This document shows, piece by piece, positions 48,401-62,907 of a DNA stretch of 64,000 nt (its first letter is position 1; each line of letters begins with the position of its first letter). A program made the position numbers and the translations under genes. Source of the DNA: Temnothorax longispinosus (taxonomy: Eukaryota > Arthropoda > Insecta > Hymenoptera > Formicidae); contig NC_092360.1 in the NCBI RefSeq assembly GCF_030848805.1, positions 18,858,340-18,922,339 of the forward strand, given 5' to 3'. The notes beneath the pieces were generated by a model. The model saw only the letters and a program-made list of their open reading frames with translations. It was not told where the DNA came from and made no database searches.

Positions 48401-51078
48401 TCAAGATTTGTATAGAAAAATATTACGATTTCTGAACGGTCTTCTTGAAGCTAATTTATAAGGCTAATAAACATATGAACAAACTGATTATCAGCATTAT
48501 ATGTTAATTTAATTATTGCATATTTTGTGCAAAAATATTTAAATTAAAATGGTTATTGTTAAATGAAAATTATGAAAAGTATACTTTTTGTGTTATTCTA
48601 AAGCTTGATATTGAGCTATTGCAGTAATATTCGTTCATATAAATTTATAATGTTTATACAACTGGTAGCATACTGCACTTGTATCACATAATTCCAATTA
48701 AGCTACAAATACCATTTTTTTGTTATATAATGGGAAGAATATGAAGTTGAGAAGGTTAGAAGACGCGAAAAAAAATCCAATTGATATAGAGGCAGTAAAT
48801 AATCTTCAGCAGTTCGTTTTCTTGATAACTCATCGGCGCGAAACGAGCAGGTGTGGTAAAGCCAAAAAATGCTTCCAGTCGACTCGTACGAGCGCAACGG
48901 AGAAACTTCTGTGCCTTCATTGTTTCAGTCTTCCGGCATTACAAAAGAAACGCCGTGGATGGAGGTGGTCGGAGGCTCGAGACCGACTCAATTACAGTCG
49001 CTGAGCGACGCGATAATTGGGATCAAGATTGATTGTCTTCCTTCCTTTCGCCCTGACCTCCTACAAATACAAACTACCCGAGACGTACATTTTCTTTTAT
49101 CCCGTCTCACATAAATAAACCAGTGCGGAAAACAAAACGTTATTCGTCCAGACGGGATATGGCTCTAACCAAAAATCTTTTCTTATTTTGCGCTCAACTT
49201 TATAGCATGGAACGAACCTATATATTTCAGTAATTAAGTATTCACCAGCAGAATTGAAATTAAATCAATCTAGATATATGTTGTGTTGACATACATTGGA
49301 AAAAAGATTTTATTTTAATCTAAAAATAATATGGGACATATCCGTCAAGTTCACTAATTAATTTGTTTTATAATATAATCACAATTTCACAAAATTTTGC
49401 TTCGATTTAATATAAGAAGAAATATAGCTCATTGCAGTTAATGAATCAAGTGCTTATTAATAGAACAGATTCGTTGATGTACATCGTAATTACATCAAAA
49501 ATAGTGCAAAACGGCATACTTGTTCGATGTTAGCGTCATCCATTGGGGGAGCCAAGCGACATAAAAAATTTTATTGGCATCGATATCCGGCTCAAAATTA
49601 CGAGGCTCACATATAAGAAGTATGATAGTAAACCGCGCAATAATGATTCGTCGTCGCGTGAGAGCACTCGGATCGTTTTTCCCATCTAGCTGCGTGGAAA
49701 AAAACCTACGCGAAGACATCCGCGAAAACGCCTCGATGACAGGGGCGCAGGAGGGAAAAAACAGGAGGGTGGTGCTGGGGCGGGCTTGTGGGATGGTTGC
49801 TCACTTCATGACGGCGGGAGGTCGATGTCGAGCAACCTTTTTCACCTCGATAAAGCCCTGTCGTTGAAGGTGGCCGACGAGCACGATCCTTCAGACCCGG
49901 GCTAACCCCGTTTTATAACCTCTCACCCATCTTACCCCCGTCAGCTCCCTGTCGCAGCCTTACCGCGCAACGGGAGCACACCGAGTGGGAAAGAACGTGT
50001 TCTCGCTGCTGAAATGAGCGTCGCAGATAGAATGATAGAGAGAAACTATGAGAACCGAGAGGGAGAGAGGGAAAGAAGAAGGAGCAGAGAAAAAGAAATT
50101 GGGTGGATAAGAGGTGCGAAGGGGGACGAGGGTGTCGACGGGTGTACGCCATCCACCCGTTGAGCCGTTGCAAGGGCTGCAAGACGGGTGAGCGAGATTA
50201 CTAGGATTTGCGCGTAGATTTGCATATCGATTTTCCCGGTGGAACAGTGTCGTATGGCGGCGAGGGCCCGCACACGATTTACCTTAATTTCGCTCTGTGG
50301 GAGGTATCTGCCACATTAGCCCGGTGGTTGTAGCTTAAACACGGCTGTTTCATGACACGGCGATGTCATTTCGGATCGCGCGGCGACTCGAAATTACCAG
50401 TGGTAACTCCCGAAGAAACGCGGGCGGGTCTTAACCTAGGGTTAAGAGACGGAATTTTTCAGAAAAAAAGAAGACCATCTCCGCTCGCACATCCGATACG
50501 CTACACAACCTTGATTTTCTTGATACCATGTTCTTTTTAAACAAAGAAAGACGTATATTTTACATTATTTATCTTTTGCATTAAACTTCAATTTAATAGC
50601 ATTATGAAATAGAATTACTATCTGTCAGTTAGGGTATAAGTTTGTCAGGAATGTACGTAAAATTAGAAAGCAGTGTATGATTCGTCTAAGAACAAGTGTG
50701 GATTGTTGAACGAAAAACTGTTGAGGGTATAACAATGCTACGAGGCAAAAAAATAAAAAAGAATTGACAAGAAAAGTTTCTTCGTTAATTAACTTCAGAG
50801 AGCGATTGCATACAACGCCGCATACAGCGTAAACTAGCTCTGTAGGTACAAGAAAGTCTAACCGCGCTCGCTTATTCCGCAATATAACCCTTTCACAGCG
50901 GCCAGTATCATAATCGGATCAACTACGAAGAAGCACCGAAGATATCGAGACAAGACTGCGAGACGTAACCGACGGATATTGGTGCGATGATAGGCCAGAT
51001 TGAGAGGAACTTTGTTATCTGGATTACTTAGGGGAGTAGAAAAACATGGCATTGTTCCCCGATCGAATTTACAGTATC

Positions 51079-51080
<2 letters not shown>

Positions 51081-51117
<37 letters not shown>
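51081..51117. repeat. (TA)n microsatellite
   Basis: An almost pure TA run in the upstream mbl intron. Confidence 0.9.
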
Positions 51118-51125
<8 letters not shown>

Positions 51126-51751
51126 ACATATATAAACTGTAAAGATGACTGCTGTTCGAGAATAAACGCGAAAACCTTTTTCGTGGATATTTTACTATTA
51201 CGCGTCTTCCACATCTTTATGGATGTCACATGAACAAATGCGCATACATATGTATAATATGACTTATCGTATTGCATAAAAACGCAATCGCAATGCTGGC
51301 AATCATAAAATAAAAACGCATCGGCAAGAATAACCGTTCAGTAACCAGATCAAAGATTTTATCCATAGCAGTAATAGCTTATAAGTAAATTAAAGTCATC
51401 TAATGCAATCACGAAATATCTAATTAATAACTTTTTATTAAAAACTTACATTATTTTGTTAGAAAAATGATTTAATATACGAGCTTTGTTTAGTTTCCGT
51501 GCGCGATCTCGCAGCGTGATTTGTATTATCCGGCAAATATCCGTCCCTGTTTAATTCCCGTAAGAATCCGGGATAGCCGAACGGGGACTGGCGCATCAGT
51601 ATCAGTAAGAGAGGGAACCGCCGGTGAAAGCCGATTGCGGGCATCGCAAAAAAGCTTGCGCCCAGGGAAACGAGTTTTAGCGGGATTTCGCATTGCGGAA
51701 GAGAGACAACGGCTGCATACCTATATCACCTCTCGCGCGAGGATCCGGATG

Positions 51752-51952
<201 letters not shown>

Positions 51953-52486
51953 AGGGATAATGAATCGAGCGAAAGAGTCGATGATGCGCGGTCAGTAAGT
52001 CGACGAAAGGTAGAGAATTGGCGAGGTCGAAGTAGACCTCCATACGTATGTCCTCTCCACCTGGGTTAGGTTTGTCACGCTCCGACCCGAGGCTTTGCGG
52101 TCGCGACTACCGCCTACCGCCGGCAAACCTCGCGCCTATACTCACTCGAGTTGTTTCCCTCGCTCGTTCGACGCTCTTAACCCGCCGAGGTTGGCGAGGA
52201 TCCGGATGGCCCGCAGCCGACGTCCCACGTCCCGCGCTCTCACGGACAATGTGTTTTAGCTAAGGTGAGCCGGCCGGTTAATTCGAAAAGTGGCGGCTCT
52301 CTTTCTCTACCTCTACGTTCCTCCGCGCGCGCGTATCCGCCCTCTTCTCACCCTATCCCCCCTTCACTCCACCCGCGGCCCGCGGCTGCGACCGTCTTGG
52401 AGAACCGCCCGGATGTCGAGAGAAAGCCGGACCAAATGACATTAGGGGTCTCGTTTCATTACGGCGACGGACGTGAAAGCACAGCT

Positions 52487-52520
52487 GAGTCAGTGGCTAT
52501 ACCCCTGGTGTATAAAAGGA
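52487..52520 (+). promoter_or_regulatory. candidate core promoter: AP-1-type site and TATA box
   Basis: In a CpG-rich patch, TGAGTCA (52487-52493) is followed 17 bp later by TATAAAAGGA (52511-52520), a near-consensus TATA box. It faces away from mbl. No downstream gene is evident, so it could serve a non-coding RNA or enhancer, or be chance. Confidence 0.25.
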
Positions 52521-54469
52521 AGTCCGTTCTCCTCCCTTTGTTTTTTTACTCCGCTTCCTCACCGTCCTCCTCTTTTCTTCCTGTAGATCTTTACGGCGTT
52601 ACGGAACAATTTTCTTTTTGTTTCGAGCATTTTCATTACTTATATCTCTCTTCATTGTGATTTCAACGTTTGTGCTGAACGGAAGACAAACGGGGGACTC
52701 TGGTCTCCTTCCCAAAGCATTATCGAAATCACGCGATAAAAAGTTTTTTTAGAATATGTGAGATTTCGGAAATTATAAAGAACAACAATTATCTCACTCT
52801 ATTACATCAATAAACTTTAATTACAAACAATTATAGACAAAGTAGCTTGTTATTTTTTGCACTGAGCATTAAATGTGAGAATTTGAAATAGATAAGAAAT
52901 AGAATATTATTTCTCAATTTAGTTTAAATAGTGTGGTAATTCTTTTGTGAGTTCTCCCAAAATTAATTGTATCATAAATACAAATAAACTCTCTCGTGGT
53001 CAACTCCGATTATTCTCGAATTTGGTTATTTCCTAGATAAATTCGACAATAGTTTAACAAAACTGTAATTTTTGAGGCATAAAAGTGAAAATATTATAAA
53101 ATAAATATTACAAATAAGATGAGGGATGAGTTTTTTTAAACTCCTTAAAAAGGATCTCGATGAGAGTGAGCATTGTGCACGATTGAAATAAATGCTTCTT
53201 TCACCTTGTTATACGCAGTGCGTTATTATTTTTGCATTCGGTCGTTCGGCCATCTTGAAAAGTCCTTGCAATATTTAATCCAACGGAAAAAATATTACCT
53301 TCAGTAAAGTATTTTGAACTTTTTAACTTTCAATGTTAAGTGCCTTCGCAATTGCGAATGCCTCAATTCTGATATAGAAAGTCGCCATTCTTCTTAATTC
53401 AACATCTGTAAGTTAAATGAAGTAGACGCGAGAGAAACGTCCGCAATTAGATGAGGTTTACTCGAAAAAAAATAGCGTTAAACAAATTAACGTCTCCAGC
53501 TGACGTAATGCTTTCACAGTCGTTTAATTTAACGTTGTCCGCGCGCCCCCGCAATACACGGTGGTATTTCGCAGTCGCGAAGTTCTATTTCCGAGACGCA
53601 GCGCGACAGTTAACGACGTGACATTATTAACGGTACTCGCTCGCAAACGCCGGAACGCCTCTCGGCTAAATTAGCGGACGAGCGGGCGTCTTCTCCCGCG
53701 GAAATTTCACCGTGATCAACGTTGACGTAGCGCGCACCATTCGCGTGTCATTCCGGCGACGCTTTCACACGGTACATATTAATGAGTAAAAGTTAATCCT
53801 CGATACCCGAGCCATCCTTTATGTAGATCACGAACTCTATTAGGTGGTGTCTGTAGAATCCTGTGATGCCGTCTATATTAGTTTCAGATCTCCTAAGAGC
53901 GCGTGCCGCAGCCGAGAGTTCTGACGCAATTCTTAGAGGAACTTATACACGTTGCACGTATGTCATTGCGTTGGATGGCACAGTATGCGGTACATGGTAA
54001 TAGGACTGCTCGGATCGGCATATGAAGTGCGTATTACAGAGAACGAAGCATAACTATGTATATCTAATCTGCTTCGCGAAGATATCAGATGCGATATATG
54101 TCTGCATTCTAAATATATCTGCGAATTATTATTCTTTAATTTCGATCGCGTGCAGTCGTGGAGTGGATTTTGATTGAGTTAATGATTGCACACACCTGAC
54201 ACATTGCATTCTTTATTAAGTTATTTTTAGAACTCATCATCGTCATTTGTCTCAAATTGTTGCTCATTATTATGCCGTAAATATTTTGAAGATATTTCTT
54301 ATTTTTATTTTGGTAATGTTTTATTTTGACTTTAAATTAAGAAAGTTTTAATTATTAATTGTTAAAAAATATGAATAATGTCAGATTTATAACAAACTAT
54401 TTTATAACTTAAATATATAGATAGTGGGAAATATTTCTACCTATAAATTATAAAGCGTCATTGATTGTT

Positions 54470-54504
54470 CCAATATCAAAATAATGATATTATTTTGACA
54501 TTGG
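54470..54504. repeat. short hairpin, 16-bp arms
   Basis: CCAATATCAAAATAAT pairs with ATTATTTTGACATTGG around a 3-nt loop, with one mismatch. Confidence 0.6.
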
Positions 54505-55719
54505 CTAATCCAATTGAAAATAATGAAATTGTGTGACCGTGTAATTCAGCACGCCACATTATGTGACAGATGATCGCCGTTTCGACACGTCAATATCGAT
54601 GCACGATTATAAATACTAATTAAGAGCGCAAGCGAATCTTGATGGACAGCTGTTGCGGCTGCAATTGCATTGGAAACGTCATCCAGAGCGGTCGATAGGA
54701 AGTGCCCGTGCATGTGCGTCGCGTAATATTCCGCGTACGCGTATAATTGCAGCTCAAACGGAAGCGCGGAAGCACAGAAATCAAACACGCATTCCGAAAC
54801 TGTATTCGCTTTGCGCGAGAGACAAAATTCGATCGATGATTTTTTAATGCGCGTAATCGGATTTCACCATGGTGTGGTGCGAGCTGATATTTACGATTTA
54901 CCATTGTTACATATTGAGGGGACATAGTTCAAACATTTTCCGAAACGGTTTTTTTTTTATTTTCCGTTTGTACACGTTGAGTAAGTTCGCGCTGCGGCAA
55001 ATAATGACTGATACCCGTAATACCGTCATTCAAACGGTTTGAAAATATCGATACTGTACGTGTGTTTCATAAAATTCGGATCTATTTCGAGTTTACATGA
55101 CAAATTGCGAAAGCAAATTCGTGTAAATAACATTTAAAAAAAAAGAAGTATATCTATCTATTAAACTAACAAATACATAAAATCTTAGTAAAATTAAACT
55201 ATTAATTTAAACGTTTCATCAAATTTAATAAATTTCTTATCTCTGCTTAAAATCCGCTATGACATAAGCAGTAATAGCAATGATACAAAGTGTAGATCAG
55301 CATTTGATAATTATTATTAGACGTATTTGTTGAATATAATATAATGGCGTTATCATATCGTCTCATTGATAATAGAATACATATCTGCATATACATATAT
55401 CTTTTTTTTGGTGAGCTGAAAGCACTAGCCATTATTGTTCCCACTGGACTATTTGCGCAATAAATTTACTTGCTGGTCACGATGGCACTTTCTTCGCGCA
55501 ATCCATGAATGTTGTGCTCTGATTGTCGTTAGATCGACAATTTAACAAGACAATTCTCCGAGTGTGAGTTATCGTTTAATGAACGCCTCTTCGACTTCGG
55601 AGTGTTGAAGTGCTCTAGACTCTAGTGCAGCGTCCGGAGCTGGTCTTACCACTTGAGCAAAGGGCTGCTAACCCTCGATTTTCTCAATCCCTTCTCTCGC
55701 CCTTTCATCCTCTATCTCA

Positions 55720-55722
<3 letters not shown>

Positions 55723-55807
<85 letters not shown>

Positions 55808-55808
55808 A
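55723..55808. repeat. (TC)n microsatellite
   Basis: About 85 bp of TC with a few TTTC units at the ends. Confidence 0.95.
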
Positions 55809-57455
55809 TTTCACGAGCTCCGCACAACTGGCCTTTTCCTGCTCCTACATGCTCGCGCCAACTTCTCCCGTTAACCGAGCCAGAGGAATTACGATAATTT
55901 GCAGAAGAGAACAAGGAAGGAGAAACTGGCGGTCAGGTAGAGAAAGAAGCAGATAGAAGGAGCTCGAAGGAAAAGAGGGTGCTCGGAGGTTCGAGTTTTT
56001 AGCCGTTTGATTCGTCAGCACAATTAAACGAATTAATAGGCGCTGCTTCGCTCGTTCAGCTTTCTCCTTCTCCGTTCCACCATTTAATCCGCTATCCACT
56101 GATTACAATCCTTTTCTCAACAATCCGTGGTAACAATCACAGTTTGCAAGACACATTGATTACCGGCGACCCAAATGATCAGTTGTTTATCAAGGAAAAC
56201 CAATTGTGATTTTTTTTTCTAGATTTCTGAAAATCTAAAGTTTGATAAAAATATAACAAATCAAGAAAATAATGAAAGATATATACAATATTTATAGTGT
56301 TATATTAAAATTGAAGTTATTAACACTGATTTGATTATCACAATAATGAGTAATAAAGTTGGATTACATCACAATAATATAATTCAACAATGCAAATAAT
56401 TTTCTCTCTCTCTACGAAAGTAACAGAACTTACGAATAGATGCACAAATTTATTTTCGTCAATTAATTTAGTTCGTTAATCGCCATTTATTCAAGAAATT
56501 GAGATTTTAAATTATATGTTTGCAATCTTAAAAGATGCCGTTTATTTATGAAATGGCAAACGCGACGCGATCTAGGCCATCGTGAAAAATTTCAACGTGC
56601 TTGTTTTGGCAGCGACAAGTGACTGGAAGCTGGTCCGTGACAGAATAACAATTTCGCGAATTAGATAGATCAAAGGGAATAAAGTTCGACGGTGATCCAG
56701 GCGGAAAGAAAACCGAGACGGAGGAAGGATGAAGATGCGGAAGAGAGAAGAGCAACGTAGTACGAGCGCGAAAGCGGGGCCCGCTCAAAGGCGAAGAAAA
56801 TTTTCCCGAGTTCTAAGTGATAGAAAAAAAGAGACATTAGAAGGCACGGCGTGCCACTCGCAGCACTCGTTTCTATGATGCCTGCTCTTACGCCGCTCCC
56901 TCGATCTTTCTCTCTCCCTCTCTCTCGCGCTTACTCTTGCCACTCACCCTCGACTCTCTTTCTTCCGTCATCCATCGCGCTAAGAGTCTTGCTGAACATC
57001 AAAGGCATTGCACGGCTCTCTCTCTCGCGTGCACGATAAAATATAGACATAATGTACCAAAGGCAAACCACTAAGCCTCCCGCTCTGCGAAAGCCCTGAT
57101 TCAAATCGGGCTCGACGTGACACGATAATTATTGCTCGCCCTCCTTAACCTTCTCGTGAGAGTAAATTTGTCCCTTTCGTGCAATAACTGCATACAGTCA
57201 TACGGAACGTTGTACCGATTGCGATATTAGAGTTCTATATCTCAAACTTCCATAATAATTATCTTTCGAAAACAATATATTAAATCAGAAATTTTTAAAG
57301 TCATCGTAAAATTTATTTCACTAATAGATGCAATTATCTTAATTAAGATCCAAAAATAAAATATCAGAAAGTCAACAAAATTACTCGCAGATAATGTACT
57401 GTTTTTTGAATAAAATAACTTCTAAAGTTAAATTACTATACACATGTTTGTATAT

Positions 57456-57499
57456 GTGGCATATTATCCCATACTACACATGGGTGGGTAATATGCCAC
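57456..57499. repeat. imperfect hairpin containing GTGGCATATTA
   Basis: GTGGCATATTATCCCAT faces ATGGGTGGGTAATATGCCAC. A third copy of GTGGCATATT occurs near 57664, so this may be part of a decayed repeat. Confidence 0.45.
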
Positions 57500-60400
57500 T
57501 TTGCAACACTTTTGTATTTCTTCCTTTTTAATATAGTAACCAATCAAAATATTTCATTAAAACCATATATAAATAACAGATAAAAGAAGAAAAAAGAAGA
57601 CCAGTATGCAAAGATACCTCAAAAAGAAAGAGAAATAGGAAAAAAATCATATTTTTCTTAAGTGTGGCATATTCCCTCGAGTTACCCTAACTTTTCTGAC
57701 GTGTAATTCTCTTTTACTTCGTAAATAAAAATTTTAACATACCCGGGAAAAAATATTTCATTTTACCTCAGTCTATGGATAAAATAAAATTCTCTTTCCT
57801 GATATAGAAAGTTTTATAGAAAATTTCATTTTATTGTGATAAAAACATGATAATACACGTACAAAAAATAAACATAAGTATGTAAAAATATAATAGATAT
57901 GTACGCGAATGCGCGAAATACTTGGTACACGGGAATTAAGAATTTATTGCTATTAGCAAATCGGATTTCGAATAAATGCGACGTGCAAAAGTAAACAAAG
58001 TGTATTACCCTCCGGCTATTATCGGGGCCATTAATCGATAATGGAACGCATTACACGCGGCGTTACACAGCATAATAAAATTTTATAACGTATATTCATC
58101 GAATTGACCAACACGTCCCACACGGCGCAATGTAATTTCGCCGTCGCGCATAGCGCGCGAGCGCTCGGGGCTCTCGCACGTGCACGCGCGCATGCACGCA
58201 CGCACACGTGCGCACGCACGTTTACACTTATAAATTCGTGACGTGCACGCGGCACAATGTCGCCTAATATGCATGTAAATCACAGTGGTGCGTAGAAACC
58301 GCCGGTTGCGGTTCAATCTCGAGTTGCGGCGCGACTCACGCCGTTCGCTTACAAATTCATGTGATTTTCTACGGTGATTACCGGCGATGCCTCCCCTGCG
58401 AATCGGCCTATCATTTTTTATCGGCGTCTCGCATCGCGGATTACATCCCTCTCTTTCTCGCGCTCTCTCTCGCTGCGATAAATATTTAACGCCCGGTCCG
58501 GCCCGATCGTGCGCTTGCAGCCGTTCCCAAAACCGCGGCGGCCGGCGCGATTTATCGCGTTAAACAATCGCGATCGACATTGTTGCGTCGTTCCGAGATA
58601 GAAAGCGTACATCACGCCTCGAGCAATCGGCCAAACGCGAATTTTCGAATCTATCGGATCTGCGCTTCTCTGCCGGCGTTTAGAAGCGCATTACATACGT
58701 TCGGCTGGCTTCATATCGGCCCCCACGGTACATTGATTTAATCCCCGATTCTATATAGAGTTGCGCGCGGCCGTGCGGCTATATCGCGTTGAGAATATAG
58801 CAGGGAAAAAAAAGCGATTTCACCAATGTTCGTTATGCGCCTTCGATCGAGATTACCTGACCGAAGCGGATGGAATCTGACGACAAATCGCGAATAATGA
58901 GAGCGCGGAAATAATGAATCTCTCTGTTTCGACAATATTATACGCATTCGACCGGCAACCTCAATCTTTCTGAATTCGTGACAGAGAAGCAATTATACAA
59001 AATTAAGTTATAGAAATATTTTCAGACAGTCAAAAGTTAAGATAAGAGTTTCTAAAGTATAATTATCATATGGATATATAATTTTTATTTAGAAAACTAT
59101 TTTTTTGCAGAGATTATTCCAATTTTCGAGTTGCTATGGTTTGTATTTATACGTTGCATTTGTCACAAATTAATTATCATGCTTCAGTTATATATAAAAT
59201 AAAAAAAAGTGGAATATCATTAGCTGCATATTTGTGTGATAAATTCCTAACAATAGTTACGTTGCAATACTTTTCACAATACACAATTTTTATGTGACAT
59301 AAAAAAAAACATAGATGCAAACTATTTACATGGATTAAATAAAATGATATTTTTTTATAACGTAAAAAAACTTAAATTATTTTTAAAAAATAGCTATTTA
59401 AAGTTTGCTCATCATTGCTCGAAACAGGCATCAATTGCGTATAGATAAAACGAATGATAAAAAATGAAATTACACATCGGTTAGCAAACAGAGATTTCTA
59501 TTGTTTATAAAATTTAATCACGACACTTGACATCGCGGTATTTGACTTTTGACGCGATAAAATACGCAAAAAATTCCGGAATACAAGAATCGTAACGCAT
59601 CCGGCCATCCGCGCGTGGCACGAATAAAAAAAAGAAAAAAGCTATTATAAAAGTGTAATTCGACGCCGCAAAAGTGCGGCTTTTGTATCGCAATCACGGC
59701 ATTTCCGCTGTCATCGGAAACACAAAATCTGCCAGTACCGTTTCCAGCAAAAAGTGCGGGATTTGAATATCATACCAGTGTCTATAAAAGCTAAATCACC
59801 TCGGTGATGATTAAGAATCACTTCTTTTGCTATTTGTTCGTGTTAGACACTGTTCGGTCCTGGCAAAACATCGTAACAATCGTTACAATTCAACGTATCC
59901 TATAATGGCGTCCGGTTAGAGCTAATCGATCATGAACGCATTGCATTTTCTAGGACAAAAGCGTAAAACGGCGAAAATGTGAAAAATCGGCGAGTCACGA
60001 GGATGCTCGTTTTTCAAAATATATGGAGATTATCGCTGTCTATTTCGCAAAGAAAAATGAGTAGCACGATAGGGGAAGATATATTACTCATTCGCGTGCT
60101 CTAATTTTTATGAAATATTGGGCAAAGATATTTCGACAGTTTGGTATGTACGTAGAGCTTATAAAAGGTACGATTTGACAAAAAATTAAAAAAAGAAATT
60201 CAATGTAGGAATGAATAACGTAGAAATGATTCCGGAAAGATTTAGAACAGCTGTAATATAAGCTCCTAAATGTCGCTCCTTCCTCCAAGGACGAACGTTG
60301 GCGATTTGGCGACGCAAATAAGGACATAAGCCGTCTGACTTGTCAAATGGACCAGAGCGTCATTTTCGGATGACGAATAAGGCCAATCTGCCGTGTCGGA

Positions 60401-61335
60401 TGTGATTTGCTTCGATGAACGGATACTAGAAGCGGAAAGCGGAAATCAGACGGCAATGTCGCGTGAAAGCTACTCTTGCGTGAATCGTCGTGCCATCTTG
60501 TTATCCAAAGCAATTACTTATTTTTTATGCGCCAAAATAATATAGGTAGTCCTTTGGGCTATTCCTTAAGTTCTTGTTGAAAATCCGAAAATTTCAAATT
60601 CTTCCAAGCAAGAGCTATTACATCAAATTTCATTTAAAGCTATTCTACATGTTAGCAACAATATAAACATCTAAATACATATCTGAAATTGTATTTAGAA
60701 AGCCAAACTAATATTTCGAGATTAAAAAATTGTTGGTTTTTTTAAATATTTAAAGTCCAACGGAAATTAAAGTACCTTTTTTAACCTTTGCTATTATAAA
60801 AACTGAAAAGTCGAACAATTTTTTGCTTTTTCATCGTTTGTCTTCCGTAATTAATTGAAAAATCAGCTAATTATGGTATAAACTCAATAATCCCTTCTAC
60901 TAATATATAAAGTTTAAAATATCAAAGTAGATCATGCTGTTGTTATAATCACGTCTTAATAAACGTCATGCGATCGAAGACTTAAAAATTTGCAATTTAC
61001 GTCAATGAGATAAGCAGTTTATGACAGTGACGCATTAATGATTTCCGCGAAGCCGATCTGTTAACGTAACGGATATACTACGGTAATAACCCAAAGCTAT
61101 GATGATGGAGTTCATCACCTGGTCACCAGCTGTTGTCCACCACTGCCTCGCCCGGGCAAATGCACATCGCAAATAGCCGACCGAATTTTCGAAAGTTGAA
61201 GTACCTCTAGCTGTTCTCGGAATTACATTATATACCAACGAAATTCTATCTCTGAGATTCGAAGAAACAAGTCAGCGAAATATAACGAATAATATAATAA
61301 CGTGAAATTAATATCGTTTCCACGCGTTAAAATGC

Positions 61336-61386
61336 CAGAGAGAGAGAGAGAGAGGGAGAGAGAGAGAGAGAGGGAGAGAGAGAGAA
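61336..61386. repeat. (AG)n microsatellite with GGGAG interruptions
   Basis: An AG run with two AGGG variants in the upstream mbl intron. Confidence 0.9.
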
Positions 61387-62240
61387 AATCTTAACAAGGA
61401 GATGAAATTGAAATTTGTCATTGAAACGCGACAATTAATACGCGATATTATAGAAATAAATAGTATTTTCGGAAACATTGGATATCAAATTAAATAAAGC
61501 AGCTAAATACATGTTTCAGCTCCAAAATAATTGTAATTTTAATACGGATTATTCTTCCGTGACGCGTTCTAGTTACTATCTTTATGAGGAAGGCCATACG
61601 AATGTAGAAACGTGCCGGGCACCCATGCGTAAAACAGCACTTTTGCATATCAAATTCGCGTTGTGTGCGACTCGTGGCTCATTCAGTTTCCTATTCATAC
61701 GCTGTTTCGGTATACACAGAGAGAGAGCGAGAGAGCAAGAACACGGCGGACGCAGAGACCATCCACCGGCGTGAAATACTGAACAATCGTGTTCGCGCAG
61801 TTTGCCTACGAGAGATCCAGGTGCATGGCCACCTGCTGCTGTTGCCACCGCCGTTACCCTCGAAATTCGCGATTCGCAAGACAGGCGAAACATTGCCGGC
61901 CGGAAGCCGACGGAGAGGGGTCCTAGACAATGCCGCTCCGTTTCCGGGAGCCGGCACGACTGCTTTAACACGCTCCGCTTTTGCTCCGTGTCTGGCAAGA
62001 GACAACGCGGGGCCGTGCGCTCAAGATTTATTCGAATACGCGAAAGTAGAGAATCGGGTCGAGAGATGTTTTTGAAATGTAAATATATTGGATCAACCGT
62101 GTCGTCCGGAAATGAGAGAAACTCGCCAGATTTTCCTCTATTCATTACGTTTATGGAATTCCTCTAAATTGTATATAATATGAATTTATACACGACATAT
62201 TTTCTAGAAGAGCAATACAATAAAATATTTAGTATGACAT

Positions 62241-62280
62241 TCGAATAATCAAACGCTCGGTGAAACGTTTGATTATTCGA
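62241..62280. repeat. perfect 15-bp inverted repeat, 10-nt loop
   Basis: TCGAATAATCAAACG at 62241-62255 is the exact reverse complement of 62266-62280. Possible cruciform or remnant of a small element. Confidence 0.7.
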
Positions 62281-62907
62281 GTAATATAAATAAAATCACA
62301 AAACGAAAATAAACATTCCATACATATAATACCTATATGTATATCAATTTACACAAGCAAGTTTATATAGATATATGTTTCTACAATATATCCATAATTT
62401 CAGCAATTCTACAAATGTATAGAAATGTCGGCGTAACATTGTGTCTTAACAATAGAAGATAACATACCCAGTCATTCCGAAGTATATATTCGGTGTTCTC
62501 GAAACTCCTCGAAAGCCCTAGATGATATAAAGCACAGAAAGAAAGCAGTCTCACCACGAGATAGTTATGTTAAGAAAAATATTTGAACTAGCAAGTTCTT
62601 CTTCAAGAAATCGAAAAATAGAAGAAAAGGAAATTGAAGAAAACTATTAAATAATCGTTGATTTTTGTTTTGTTGTATTCATGGAATATTATATAATAAA
62701 TTATTGTCCTTGACTTCAAAATAATAATAATTCGATTATTGGAATGAAAGATAAAATCACAGTTTCTATTAGATAACAAAAGAGTAAAGCCAATTTATAA
62801 TCTAGGATGTCAATCTTAATCACTTATCATAGTCATTGTCTTAATCATCTTAATCATTCCACTTTTTCAATATTCTTTCTTAATCTTGACGTCGCATTAC
62901 GTCATAT

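Noticed and set aside
57075..57125. Possible tRNA because of a GATTCAAATC motif resembling a B box
   Set aside because: No matching A box at the right distance and no cloverleaf could be drawn.
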